Assembly (NCBI GenBank): GCA_037952775.1
Contig: JBANAY010000003.1
Location: forward strand, 34,720,001 to 34,784,000
Length of the DNA stretch: 64,000 nucleotides
DNA from: Clonostachys chloroleuca
Taxonomy: Eukaryota; Ascomycota; Sordariomycetes; Hypocreales; Bionectriaceae
Direction: 5' to 3'
The notes beneath the pieces were generated by a model. It made no database searches and was not told the origin of the DNA. It saw only the letters and a list, made by a program, of their open reading frames with translations. Below are positions 33,146-45,633 of this stretch, piece after piece. Position 1 is the stretch's first letter. The number at the start of each line of letters is the position of its first letter. The position numbers and the translations under genes were made by a program.

Positions 33146-35461
33146 ATGACTGACCACGATAGGTTTCTGCATCCGCCTTCAAGCGAGTCGCTTGACTCAA
33201 CTCCTCTTCGTCCCATGACTACATGTAGAGATACAAGCACATCTCCGCCTGAAAATGCGGTCTACAGTCCAATGGAAGTTTCAATCGACCAGCAGACGCT
33301 GGCGAGTGAGCAGTGCAGTCGCGAAGAGCATGATCTCGTCCAAGACTGCACTCATGGCGTTAAGCATGACGACCCGATGACCGCTGGGATTTCAATCCGA
33401 AATGCTCCTGGTCTTTTGGATACATCTGGGGTTGAAGACAGTGATGTTGAAGAGGACAGAAGAGAGTCCCACCCTCGCTCAGCCTTTTTCAACTGGATCA
33501 TCGAAATCGTCATGCTCTTCGTTGCTGCTGGGCACCTTGTCGCCATCTGCATCATTCTCGATAGGCAAAACGACAACGAAGTGACAACCCTAAAGGGCAC
33601 TGGGATCACCCTCAACACGCCAATCGCCATTCTCGCGACCATGTTTCGCGCTATTCTTGCATTCATTGCTTTTGAGCTTATCGCTCAGCTCAAATGGGAT
33701 TGGATTTCTGACCGCTTTCGTCCGATGCGAGAGCTCCAGCTTTTAGAGGACGCCTCGAGGGGGGTATACGGTTCCCTCTGTCTTCTTCCCAGAGTTGCAC
33801 TCCATCAACCTCTAGCCATTGGAGCTATCATGGTGGCCGCCTTGTCTCTCGGCATTGTACCTTTCATGCAGCAAGCAATCCAGCCATATCAATGTCTCCG
33901 AGTCACACAGTCGCCAGGCCAGGTGGCAACCATCCGAGGTGCCAATACCGTCGATTCCGGAATCCTCGATAGGCTATATTCGAGCACATCGTACGGCATG
34001 CATCTTGGGGTCCGGCTCAAGACAGCAATGGAGGACTCGCTGGTAAATCCATCCACTGACGCCAATGTAGCGGCACTCTTCACCTGCACATCGGGAAATT
34101 GTACCTTTCCCACGCTTGCCTCCAGGGATGAGCAGCTGGACGACCAATCATCGCATGCAAGTGTTGGGATATGCAGCAAGTGCATTGACGTGTACGAATC
34201 CGTCGAGGGACCAGAACTTGACGTTGGTGTAAATAAAAATGCGACCGAATTCAAACTCCCTGTTTACAACGAATTTGACTGGAAGCGACAAACTTATCCG
34301 CCAATGAATCTCATCTTTGGCCGCAGTGAATCCAAGAGGCATATGGATATCCGCACCGTGGGAAATCTCACATGGGCTCGATCCAAGGCCCCGGATGACT
34401 TCCTCAACCGTGCTCGGTGGTCTATTTCAAACTTCACCGTGCTTGCGGCGTCACGGGACCGCTGTGACAGCTTACCTGATGGGAACTTTACGTGCCCTAC
34501 TTGCAAGAATGGAGCATCCGAAGAGGTCTGCCGCTATGACCTTGCCTATTTTCAAGGGGACCCGTCTCCTCTGCAGGTGGACTATGTTGCGGCTTCCTGC
34601 ATACTCTATCCGTGTATCAGATACTATTCAGCCAAGGTGGATCGCGGAATTCTCTTGGAGACCACGATCCGGGAGGTTCCCCTGCGTCCACAGCAGCTTT
34701 TAGCACAGCCAAGTTGGTCTGCAAATTTCTCCCACGCCTATAGCTGGAAAGGTGTGAAGGAGCCGTGCTATGTCAACGAGACTCTGTATACTTCATCAAA
34801 CATATCCACGGCCGACATGGAGCCAAATTCAACGACCTCGGTGCAATTCCACACCGATAACTGGGCTAGTGAAAGCCCAGATAGCCTAGCCAGCTATCAT
34901 AATGTTACCGCTCCTCTTGAATGCGTCTATGGATTATCTGCGAGGACGGTTGGCTCGATCAAAGGAGAACTATCAGCTATCCTCAACGCTAACTGCTCGG
35001 TTCCCAAGAAAGGGACCCAGTTAGAATGTGAGACGTCCGGTTCGAGGCGATCGTCCCCCGTCGAAGGGTTCTTGCGTAATTCATCCACGTCTCTTGATAC
35101 CATCAGGGAGAACGTCGAGTCAATGGCGATGCGGATAACTGCTGAGATACGGAAGGTTGGGAGGGGAGGCTATGCGGGCGCAAGCCCTATGGTAGAGGGA
35201 GAGGTCTTTGAGACTAAGTCTTGCGTTCGGGTCGTCTGGAGATGGCTCGCTCTCCCAATGGTGATGTTTAGTCTCTGTGCCGTCCTGTTGGTCTGGACAA
35301 TTGTTCAAGACATGCTTCAGCAGGACTCAACGACTTGGAAGTCATTGGTGCTTCCTCTGGTGCTTAAAGACTTCCCTGGGATAGAAAGAATGGGACCGAG
35401 GGAGGTGTGGCAAGTAGCCAAGAGGCTTGAGTTGAAGATTGAGAAGTTCAAGCAAGGATGA
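33146..35461 (+). CDS. DUF3176 family membrane protein
   Basis: A single exon encodes 771 residues from the ATG at 33146; an in-frame ATG at 33068 would add 26. After a polar N-terminus come three hydrophobic segments (IIEIVMLFVAAGHLVAICII; ILATMFRAILAFIAFELIAQ followed by LKWDW; LAIGAIMVAALSLGIVPFM). A roughly 400-residue loop follows, with many Cys and NxS/T sequons and presumably extracytosolic. A fourth hydrophobic segment precedes a charged cytosolic tail. The QLKW motif and the layout are those of DUF3176 proteins, widespread in filamentous fungi and of unknown function. Confidence 0.85.
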   Translation: MTDHDRFLHPPSSESLDSTPLRPMTTCRDTSTSPPENAVYSPMEVSIDQQTLASEQCSREEHDLVQDCTHGVKHDDPMTAGISIRNAPGLLDTSGVEDSDVEEDRRESHPRSAFFNWIIEIVMLFVAAGHLVAICIILDRQNDNEVTTLKGTGITLNTPIAILATMFRAILAFIAFELIAQLKWDWISDRFRPMRELQLLEDASRGVYGSLCLLPRVALHQPLAIGAIMVAALSLGIVPFMQQAIQPYQCLRVTQSPGQVATIRGANTVDSGILDRLYSSTSYGMHLGVRLKTAMEDSLVNPSTDANVAALFTCTSGNCTFPTLASRDEQLDDQSSHASVGICSKCIDVYESVEGPELDVGVNKNATEFKLPVYNEFDWKRQTYPPMNLIFGRSESKRHMDIRTVGNLTWARSKAPDDFLNRARWSISNFTVLAASRDRCDSLPDGNFTCPTCKNGASEEVCRYDLAYFQGDPSPLQVDYVAASCILYPCIRYYSAKVDRGILLETTIREVPLRPQQLLAQPSWSANFSHAYSWKGVKEPCYVNETLYTSSNISTADMEPNSTTSVQFHTDNWASESPDSLASYHNVTAPLECVYGLSARTVGSIKGELSAILNANCSVPKKGTQLECETSGSRRSSPVEGFLRNSSTSLDTIRENVESMAMRITAEIRKVGRGGYAGASPMVEGEVFETKSCVRVVWRWLALPMVMFSLCAVLLVWTIVQDMLQQDSTTWKSLVLPLVLKDFPGIERMGPREVWQVAKRLELKIEKFKQG

Positions 35462-36301
35462 TAACTGTTGTATGTCAGTGCTATACTTGATAGGAACTTG
35501 AATATTACCCGGATTGGTTGACAACAGCTTGAGATTCGGCTCTATCGACTTGAAATTTTTTAGTATTTCTATAAACTTCTCTATACTTTATCAATCTTAT
35601 AAAGAAATTAACAAAATGAATTAATCATAAAGATTCTACATTTACGTGTGGGCCAACTGGGCAATATCCATAACACAAGAATTATGCCGGTGGCGCCATT
35701 CCACGGCAGGTTCCGGCGAATGCTTTCAATTTACATTGTCTGACAAGCATGTTGGCTATTATTCCCACACCAAAACCGGTCGCTCGGACGGTCGGATTTA
35801 ACCAAAGTGATTACCCCAGCTCGGCAATTCCCAGATTTGAATCTTAAAACTTAATTTAGGAGTTGCTGAGCCCATGCGTTTATGGATTCGGGGGATGAAG
35901 GGTTCGTGATCTGAAGGTAACGCGTCAGCACAACAATACTTCCGGACAAACATCAGCCAAAATTTCGATGATACGATTCGATTGTACATATGACTTGGTG
36001 GCAAGACGGTGAAGCTCCGAGAGTGCGAAGGATGCGGTTCGTTGCGCTCTTTTTGCAGTGGATAAACGGTGGGTGTTCCCCCAACACGTGGTTGAGTCTC
36101 CCCTGATTTGCTCAGGTACGAAGACTGGGTTTGATGGATATTTCCCCTAGCTGTTTCGACCAATGTCAAAAACTATAAATTGGAAACAAATCCCCGAGTG
36201 AGAATGGTCTTTTACCTCGCATCACCACCAGAAAGCTTTTTTTTCGAGCTTGATCCCACTTCCTATTCACCTCATGCCGATCTTGCCTTGTCATCTTCAA
36301 C
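35462..36301. other. Intergenic; promoter of the GH16-like gene
   Basis: Contains CCAAT at 36160-36164 and TATAAAT at 36174-36180, ahead of the ATG at 36302. Nothing else seen. Confidence 0.45.
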
Positions 36302-37018
36302 ATGCTGTTCAAGACACATATTTTGCAAGGCTTGGTCGCTGCCGCCGCTTTTGTTAGCGCTGCACCGAACGAGGCTGCTGAACAACCACAACGGGTGAAA
36401 CGCACCACGTTCAGAGACGATTTCACTACCTTCGATAGCAGCATTTGGAGCTGCGAGTACAGCTGCCCCGTGATCGAAGGTGAAAAGGCCCGCTTCAGGC
36501 TGTACAGCAACACTGCAGCTAACCAGGAACACTCCTGGTGCAAGGCCCGTTACAAGCCGCAGCGATTCACTTCGGGCACATTCACTACCTACTACTCTCT
36601 CACAGCGCGTCCCAAACAGCCTGTTTGGTGGGGCGTAGCACTGTACGATGATACCTATGGGAGTGCAGAAGGCCAAATCAACGAAATCAACTTTGGCTAC
36701 ACCACCAAGTACTCATACAACAACTATACGTTCTTGTTTGAAGTTTACAAGCGAGGATACACTGAGCCATGGAGCAGGGACATCACTGTCGACTTTGATC
36801 TGTACAATGAGGAGTACCACGAGGCCACTATCGAGTATGATGCCAGCCACGTTGCACTCTACATCGATGGGGTGAAGAAGACGGAGCTCACCGACAGCAG
36901 CCTCATCCCCACTGATGCTATGGATTTCCTGCTCGGTCCCCGCCTGGTCGATGACACTCTGGGCACTCTTCCCTCGGGCTTTACTCAATCTCATGACTGG
37001 GTGACCATTGAGTACTAG
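36302..37018 (+). CDS. Secreted GH16-like (concanavalin A-like fold) protein
   Basis: A single exon encodes 238 residues with signal peptide MLFKTHILQGLVAAAAFVSAA, then a basic KR site after a short pro-like segment. The mature part reads like a GH16 jelly roll: FRDDFTTFDSSIWSCEYSC, a substrate-cleft segment FTSGTFTTYYSLTARPKQPV and the core GQINEINFGYTT. Active GH16 enzymes have E-x-D-x-E there. This protein has E-I-N-F-G, keeping the first Glu but not the Asp or acid/base Glu. A role as a cell-wall glucan-binding protein or a divergent transglycosylase is therefore as likely as hydrolysis. There is no GPI signal or membrane anchor. Confidence 0.75.
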   Translation: MLFKTHILQGLVAAAAFVSAAPNEAAEQPQRVKRTTFRDDFTTFDSSIWSCEYSCPVIEGEKARFRLYSNTAANQEHSWCKARYKPQRFTSGTFTTYYSLTARPKQPVWWGVALYDDTYGSAEGQINEINFGYTTKYSYNNYTFLFEVYKRGYTEPWSRDITVDFDLYNEEYHEATIEYDASHVALYIDGVKKTELTDSSLIPTDAMDFLLGPRLVDDTLGTLPSGFTQSHDWVTIEY

Positions 37019-38791
37019 ATAAAAACTAGGCATAGAGAGTTATGGAGCTTGTCGGTGGCTTAACTAGGCAGGCCATAGTAGTCAGTAGAGCAATGTCTAT
37101 GTAGGACAACCCGATAACTCATTTCATGATTATTAAACTCTATTGTCCGATTCTAGCCTATCTCACCGTGATTTTAAGAAATATTCGAATGACCCCATTG
37201 CTAACCATTATATCACATCGCTGTTCAAGGGTCCAACAAACTCATTGTATCCGATTCTATTCTTTAAATAGTGAGATAGAATCTCTCTTGATGTTAACAA
37301 ATTCGAGGGAAGACAATCGACTTTAACTTAAGCTCTCCATAGAACCAAGAGCCATCATAATTGCTTGTGAGTTTAAGTTATATCCCGGTCCTAGAACATC
37401 GTACTAGAAAACACAAGACTGACGAGAAGTAATTGCGTAATGAATTCGGCAACGGCCCTCTAGAGATCAATGATGTATGGGAGGGCTAACTGAGAGGAAT
37501 GTCGGGCTGATTGAATGACGAATAATTTTGCTAATTACAGTCAAGTTCAGCAGGATTCATGTAACAGGGATGAGTGCGGCACAGCGTCCTCTAGCAGGAC
37601 AAGTTCCAGAATCAGGATGATGCTCCCCCTTTTTCCATTACATGTGCATGTGAGCTATCACATACGTCCGATCCAATAATGGTGGATAGTGAACCCTATC
37701 GTTCAGGTGACGAACTATGTTGGATCAAATTGACTGAATGATGCATCTACCCCAGACATTTGGAGGTTACCCCCGGTCAACGTCTGTATCTCTTCCGATC
37801 CTTAGCAATCCAATTCCTTAGTAAAACAGAGCGAGCTTAACTCGTGCCAATTCTACAAATAGAAGGATTATGGTTTGTTGGACAGGGGCAATGTTGCCTC
37901 CAGCAGGATCCGTTCCAACAACCGCCTTCTAGCTTGGCTGAGCAGCTTCCTGGTGGTAATAATTATTAGCCTCGGAGTTAATTGGTCTCCTCTCCTGGTG
38001 ACTACCAAACGTCTATGATACGGGAAGTAGTGGCCAGGGGCCGGGCCAAGCCGTAGGGTTTTATCATCCGCGAATATTTTCACTACCGTGGCAGCCAATG
38101 ACGATGGATGCAACGCTCATGTCAAGATGATGGAATGTAGTTGTAAACCTCACTGAATGAATAACTTTGCTGGGGAGTACACCGGCATTGATTGACCCAA
38201 TCGAACCACGTTATCGTACCCGGCAATGGCTATCAAGCTACTGTCGAGAACTCACCATTCAGTAGGTAGAATAATGAATATTATAGTCGTCAAATATAGC
38301 CTCGCCCATTTTATATAATTTCTTCATCGGCCGGTAAACATAGATATGGCCGCAAAGTCCCTGTAGTGTGCCCACACTTAGAGATAACAGGATGTTGCGT
38401 CTTGGGCATAAGTGACTCATGAAGGTTATCACTAAAGCAGAACAAGTCGAGTCACACAAGCGCCATGAGCGAGGCATGGAGAGGCGGGATTTTCAATCGC
38501 ATTAAATACGAAGTTTAGAACTGAATGGTCTCAAATGAAGGCCTGCGGGTAAGCTTCCACCATCTGTTTTCGAAAGTGGATATCATAGGCTTGAAGCTAG
38601 GAGAAGGATCCCACTTTAGACTGGTGCCTAGCCTAGGACAGCGGTCTGAGGGTTTCACGTGATCTGACCCCTGGGACAATCTCACTCTGCGGATCTCACT
38701 CTTCCAAACTTCCATCTCTCACGGCCCTGGTAAAGCACCACCAAGACCGATATCCATTGGCGAATGGTAGTTCAGCTACATAGATTCCAAA
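37019..38791. other. Intergenic, no supported gene
   Basis: About 1.8 kb, AT-rich, with only short overlapping frames. Confidence 0.5.
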
Positions 38792-40967
38792 ATGCTTCAC
38801 TTGAAATGGCAAAGAATCCAACGCCCGGCCGTTGAGTGGCTTAGGATGAACCCCCGTGTTGGCTCTTCCGCGCTTCGTCTGCATATGCCCGCCAGAACAA
38901 CCACCTTACGCTTAGAAGGCCGTTCATACTTTCATCACTTACCAGTTACTTCCCAGCTACAACGTCGAACAATCGCTTCTACAACCTCTCTCCGGAGTAA
39001 TCAACGTCAAAATGGCGAGGACGATGATCAAATTGAGAGGCTCATGCAATTTGATCTGGCTGTCAGCAACGAATTGAAATCAACGGAGTTCAGCAAAGGC
39101 TTTCGGCAGGCCGCTGCAGACCGTGGAAATTGCCCCACTGGAGCTTGGGAAGACGTCGGCTATCCTGATCACCCAGAGGTTTCCACTCGGCTCTGGATTG
39201 TCGATAGGATCCTGAGCCCGCAGACTTTTCCTCATTTTTTAAGCTTCCTGGGTCACGGCCGGTTACCTGGTGGGAAGTTGACAACTAGACCACTCCCTGC
39301 AGAAGAGGAGGTTATGCTTTTGCTACAACCATACTCTAATTGGGCTACAGCACCCTACAGCAACATGACGGAAACACCGATTGACAACTGTATGAAGTTC
39401 ATGGGCTCAGACGAAGTCCCCCGACAGCTCGTTCCCATCACCAAGGAGCTTCATTCAATGAAATCGAGGATATGGGAAGGGATTCCCCCACTATCGAAAA
39501 GAAGGTGGGAAGATCTCGATCTGGACAATCCCGACAACTTCAGGGCGGCTTGCACGTACTTGGCAATGACCACAGACGCATTCAACTATCTCAACATTCC
39601 TGTTATAAAATCGGCTATGAGGGATACGTATAATAGCATTTACGATGAGTTGGAGACGTTTGAAAAAGCCATCAATGCTCGTCGGTCAGTCTCCGAGGGA
39701 GAAACTCTAAGATTGGCAGCGTTGTGGTATGAGTTTTTCAATGCCCACTGCTCGTTCATTGCTTCGCGTGCGCACTTCTGGGTGACTGAAAACATAGATC
39801 GACTGAGGAACGGCGTTTTGGAGCGAATGGAGAATCTCACTCCTCGCTCTGATGATGAGTGGTTTGGAGGGGCATCTCTAGAGCTGGCGGACAACATATA
39901 CGATCTGACGCAAAATGCAGCTGCCGCAGATATAGGGATTTATATTCCGATGGACGGATACAAGGGCTCTGGCGTGGAATCTGCGGACAGCTGGGAGCCT
40001 GACGATTCTGACAAGGCTCCCTACCGTGAATACCCAATCGAGAGCCATCCGTCGGTACAAAAGCGAACTGCAGACTACCATGCTAGGTTGAAATATCTTA
40101 CCCGTGTGGAGACATGGAGGGGAAGGGAGTCGCAAAATCCTGCCTTCGGGCCAGGAGGCATGAATGCAACCGACCCTTCCACCTTTGGTATTGGCGTGGT
40201 CGGCCAATGTCGGAGCCAAGGTCAGGCACAAAAGAGCACACGTGCCGAAATGCGTGGATCTATGAAACTACCAGATACGACTGGGAGAGAGATGTGGATT
40301 GACGAGCTACGACAACACATTTCTAGTGGTCAACTAAGGACTAGTTTTCTCGTCTATCGAACATGTTTTGACCATAGTGACGAGCAGTGGGAACTTTTCA
40401 AGGCGAAATTCGAGGCTGATGTCAACGACTGGGGCCGAGATCTCGAAGCAATCGACGACGTAAAGAATCTATTCAAGGTGCAGTGGGTGGATGCCAGAGA
40501 TACAGCTGAGAGGCCCATTGATATTGATGGAGCTAAGAGGTAAGACCGATACCGCTGCCATTCACTTCATTGGACTTGCAGGATCGCTAAGTGTTCATCC
40601 TTGCAGCAAATTTCGGGAACTTGTACAGAATGGTGCCATCCCTAACGGGTTCCATGATGGATTCTTCCTCGCAGCAGATAAGTCGTCTGTCGACTCGTAT
40701 CTAAACCCCGGTGTCAACCAAAGCGGATTCATTGTAGCGGTAGACAACAACTTTGATCGCGAAGATACCAGCGGTTACAGGATGGACGAAACACCTGGCT
40801 ATGATGGACAAGTCAGAGTCCTAGGGAGCTTACTCTGGGATGACGTGAGCGCACAGATATCGCGCCAGTCACAATATCTAGAAGATATCTGGCCACTCGC
40901 AATGCAGCAGGATCTTCAGGTGTATGAAGGCCCTTGGATCAACGAGAAGTTGAAGCCCAGTCAGTAG
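38792..40967 (+). CDS. Large uncharacterised fungal protein (702 aa), possible mitochondrial presequence
   Basis: Exons 38792-40539 and 40607-40967 (67-nt intron) join in frame. The first 65 residues are rich in Arg, Ser and Thr with few acids, ending RRTIASTTSLRSNQ, resembling a mitochondrial presequence. The rest is hydrophilic with no membrane segments. The last third (FLVYRTCFDHSDEQWELFKA, WGRDLEAIDDVKNLFKVQWV, then a segment ending in a WPLAMQQDLQVYEG-type block) recalls a repeated uncharacterised protein module common in ascomycetes. I recognise no catalytic motif and give no function. The splice choice restores the conserved FRELVQNGAIPNG segment in frame. Confidence 0.75.
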
Positions 40968-41181
40968 CTGGGCTATTCACCGGGGTGGACTTGTATATTA
41001 TCAGACGATCTCTTATCAGCAGTGGCAACATTCCTCTACATATGTATTATATACTCGAAATCTACTTTCGTAGATCCTTCGATGCTATCAATTGATGTAA
41101 GAACAGCGATACACTCTTGTCGTCGATTCCATGAGGCTAAATAGAAAGCGTAACATCCTCGCACTTGCCATCAAACGATTC

Positions 41182-43088
41182 TTACTCATTGTCGCGCACG
41201 TCAATGACCGTAGACTTGAACTTTCTGGCAGGAATCTTGCGGTTGAACAAGATATCAGTCTCACGGTATGTGCGGTGCTTGAGCTCAGGCAGGAAGAAGT
41301 ATGCCATAATCCAGCACACAACAGCAGTACCTCCCCAGACATATCCACACTTTCCTGCCAGGTTCCATCCAGTCGGGTTGAGCAGCTGCGATGCAAGGAA
41401 GATCATGGGAATTTCGGCAACGTAGTAAGCGCCACGGCCGACACCAGTGCTCAGAGCACGGAGACGGACGGAAGAGGTCTCCGAGATGATGGTGTATGAA
41501 ATTGGTCCGAGAGTACCGGCATAGACGAATGAAATGAGAATTCCAAGAATGGCTTGAGTATAGTTCGTCGCGGTGGTTTGCTTTATGGAGGCCACGATAC
41601 CGAGAATCATGAGGAAAGTGACATTCGTTGCTGTTCCCCAGAGGTAGATGGTTCGACGACCAAACCAAGCGGTAAGAGGCCACGAAAGAGCATTGGCGAT
41701 GAAACCGAGACACGAGTTGATCAAGTTCAGTTCGAAGGCGCGATCATTTCCGACACCAGCCTCTAATCCAGGAATCAGTCATCAGAGTCTCATGAAACTT
41801 TGCAGTAGGTGAGGCACTTACGTTCAAAGAAAAAGGTGGCCTGGTTGGCAATCAAGTTACCAGCAAAGTTCTGAGAAGCGTACATCAGACAGGTGATTGT
41901 AGTTCGTCGCAAATCGGTGCCCTTGAAGAGATCCAGAAGGCTGGGGTTACCACCAACTTGTCTCTCAATTTCCACTGTTCGTTCGATCATGGCAAGAGAC
42001 TTTTGTGCCTTCTCGGGCGTATTAGCTCCAAGTCGCTCAATCGATCGCAGGGCATCCTTTTGGCGGCCGGCGCGGACCAGCCACCACGGGGACTCGGGGG
42101 AGAGGAAGACGAGAATCATCAGGGGAGTCTAGGAAAGTCAGTATGCCGTCTGAAGTTGAGAAGTATCTAGGATGAAGAGATGACTTACGGGAAAGATCCA
42201 CTGCAACGCAAGAGGCAGTCTCCAAGCCCACTCATCCGAGCGATTGTTGGTGGCATAAGTGACACCAGCGACGATGATGCCGCCAATGGACCAGGCCATC
42301 TGGAGAGTAGCTGTGCAGGCACCTCGAAGAGCCAGAGGGACAACCTCGGAGGCATAAGCAGGAGCATTGGCGATGAACATGCCCCACGGGACACCCTCCA
42401 AAGCTTGCCCGACTGTCAAGACCGCGAGAGAATTGGCCTGTGGAAGCGACTTGTCAATAATTGCGTCCTACTGAGTTGAGACGGCTGATAAAAACGTACA
42501 AAGAATGACACGAAGATTGTCGCGTTCATCAGCACCAAGCCGATGAGGGTAGTCCAGCGGTAGCCGACCTTATTGGTAATGGGACCGGCGAGGAACACGC
42601 CAACAAAGGCACCACATTGACCAGATTGAAACAGGGCACTCTGCCATTTAGTCTCAATGACTTTGCCGCTTCCCTCAACCATAATGCCGTATCGCTCTTT
42701 GAAAGCGGTTTGCGCGACGAAGTTTCCGTTCAAGAACATGTCGAACGACTCCATGACCTTGAGCGGGACATCAGCATTCATCCAAAAGCCAATCCACGCT
42801 GCTTCACCTCCTCGATTTCTCCACCATTCCGCTCTCAATCTGGGGAAAATGGGGAAAAGCGGGGAGAGGGCAGATCTCTCAACTTACAATGGTGAAGCAC
42901 ATGGTAAACGCCCAAAGGCAAGCCCACGGGTGAGCCTTGACAGCTTCCCATACTCCCTGCTGGTGTTCGTGGTTCTCTCCCTCGAAGGCATCGTTCATCA
43001 GGTCCTGGTTGGCCAGGACGTCTGAGTTCTTGACATCAACGTGGACGCCGGCCTCGAGGCCCTTTGTCTCTGCGATGGCGGCAGACAT
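41182..43088 (-). CDS. MFS sugar transporter, alpha-glucoside (maltose) permease type
   Basis: Exons 42888-43088, 42500-42757, 42189-42437, 41822-42128 and 41182-41762 join to 531 residues. The opening MESFDMFLNGNFV, the motif SPESPWWLVRAGR after TM6 (the PESPRWL signature of sugar porters), LALRGACTATLQMAW and FFLPELKHRTYRE near the end are typical of the fungal Mal/Agt alpha-glucoside subgroup of proton symporters. About twelve hydrophobic segments are present. All splice sites are canonical; intron 1 is the longest (130 nt). No maltase or amylase gene lies in the window, so it is not part of a MAL locus here. Confidence 0.9.
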
Positions 43089-45633
43089 TGTTGCGCTTCC
43101 TGATTCGCCAATTACACGAATGCAGAGAAGAAAAGCAAGAGACAGCAGTGTCGGGGTAAGGTGGGAGCGGCCTGCATTGGCCTGTTATATGCTGTGCTAC
43201 GTCCCGCGGCCGTGTCGCATCAACAATCACGAGATGGGGTCCTGTACGTCCAGTCGCGTGATACGTGGGAATTTCTGCTTGTTGGTACGTAGGGAGTCCC
43301 TGTTACAAAATCCAGGGTCGTAATAGGAGCGAGTAGGTACTTTGAACGGCTGGGTGTCCGATCCGAGACCCCAGTGGGCTTGTCTCACATTTGGGCAAGA
43401 TTCGAGCGGTTGGGTCTGGCTCAAGACACCCATACCAGCCATGCTTCAACAGTCAGATGGATTCTTTGCATGTGGCTTTCACTGGTGAGGGCGATTCAAA
43501 GGATGAGGGTCATGACCGTAATGTGGAGGGTCGATCCCCCAGTCCGCGCCTTGTTTGCCGGGCCCGAGAGCTGTGGTGGGTGAGAATGGGGTCGTAACAC
43601 TTGGCTTTCCCTTCCTGGCCGTTGGAGATGCCGATTTATCCGTTCCATGGGCGCAAGAATGGGAATGTTGGCCGTTCCCAGTGGGCATGGAAGTACCCAA
43701 GAGAGGTGATGGATCGCCGCGTGCGCAGGCCTTTTGTTCATATTGCCACCAGGCAGTTTTCATTCCGCACTACTACAAGGTAAAAAGCCCGATTGGACCC
43801 CCGGCCTGTCGTCATAAGGCGGCCGAGCCTGGAGAGCTTGCTTATTCGCGCGGGTAAGATCCCTTGTGACGGGGAAGTTTAATTTCATAGCACTAAACTA
43901 TTTGCAAGAATACGGATATTGATGTGATGCTTCTTGCCAGAGTACCAGGCAGAGAAAATACAGGCAACGATGTGCGGTATGAACTGGACATCGCATCTAG
44001 GGGCTGACTCACAGACACAGTAGCATCAGGTGGCACTCAAGCCAAACAGAACAACAATCTGCACTGGCCAAGCCGACAATGGGGTTTCGTTGGCTCTATG
44101 CAAAGCTGTCGGCAGCAAGTAATACCGCACTAAACCCCAGTATTCCAGCTTCGGCCCTTTTAACCCCAACCTGGGCCGTAACGTAACATCTACTCCGCAG
44201 ATCCCCTGTCTATAGGCTGAGCAAATGTCTGGGGCATTCTTCTCTGCAAGTTTATGTTGGTTTAGGCACTCATATGATCGAAGACCATCGGCTCATTTTC
44301 TCTCATGGCGTCGCTCTCGGAGGAGTTGCCGGGGAGCAATCGTCCGACCAGCATAGGTTGTTCATCTCCATAAGGCGGATTTTGCATACGTCTGCATCTT
44401 GGCAACGCTCTGGCATTTACATGGTCATTTCAATGTGCTAATCGTCTCAACCTTTGCGTTCAAGGGCCCCCTAGCATTTCATCGATTGATGCAAACACGT
44501 GTGGTATGATCAATGAATGCAACACCATCCCCACCAACGGACCAACCATATTTTCGCTCGGGAATAAGGCGAGCCAGTTTCTCACGTGGCTAGCTCGAAA
44601 CGCTGATCCGGTCCAGATCTCGGTCCATTGAGATGCCCACTTCTGTTCTTTGGCTGCTACTGTTCATCGTGATATGTGGGTAAAATGCAGGTGCCTGCAA
44701 GATGAAGAAGCTCGTGACGATGGGTCAATTACATGCTCCATGAACTGGGTAATATGGGCAACCAACTTCAGGGTGATTTACGTAAATCTTGCCCGATGGC
44801 TTGTGTTTATTGAATCTGTCATTCGTCTACGATGTGAATCCTACTCTCATCAGATCATGAAGCTCAGATTTTTTCGTTCGAGCTGGAGCTCACATTCAAT
44901 TACGAGAACAAGGATGTTGTAACCTAATCAATGCTCACATCGAGATTCATAACATTTCCTTGCGCCTGTTGGAATGCTTGAAGAATTATGCCCAGGGTTC
45001 AAGATTCGGATCAAGCTCATGAGGAAAACTCGGGCAAGTTTGTTAGCCAAGAAGAATAGTCCAGATGATTTGAACCCAAAAAGGGCCAACACTTAATAAA
45101 TTTACCCGGCAATTTATGTTGCTCATCATCCCAGCCTTGGTAGAAATTGTTGTGATCCTCTTACCCTAGATTTACATCAAGTGCCGGTGAAAATTGCCGG
45201 TCTACGGGAGTCGCGATTTCATTCTCCGTTATTCTAGTCTCATACAAAGAATATGAATTTGAAGGCATGATCCTAGATATTGTATTTGTAACCAAATCTT
45301 CCAATTGGTGTAGCGGGTGCCTAGATTGTGCTCACTTCGTCATGAGGCCCCCAGGAGGTTGGTCTCACACTCACGGCTATTAGCTACTAGACACCCTTTG
45401 AAAATTTATTACAGCACTCATTTCCAACAGCCATTACCATGGAACGTGTTTATCGCAATTATCTATCTTGAAACTCCGCGGGTTGGAATTCTGTTGTTTG
45501 TTGTTCGACGAGTCTACAAGCGGAAACCGAAAGGAACAAAGTGAGAACGTCGAAAAGCTCGCGTGGGTTAAAAAGGGCGTAGGCTCGAAAAAGATGCAGA
45601 GAGGAATTAAAGAGATGTACCAGTCTCTCGGGA
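43089..45633. other. Intergenic, no supported gene
   Basis: About 2.5 kb. The part next to the transporter is GC-rich with open frames on both strands and no motif. From 43860 onwards it is AT-rich and unstructured. Confidence 0.5.

Noticed and set aside
43374..43857. Possible genes in GC-rich open frames on both strands
   Set aside because: Frames overlap each other on both strands, lack motifs, introns and start context, and look like chance openness in GC-rich DNA.
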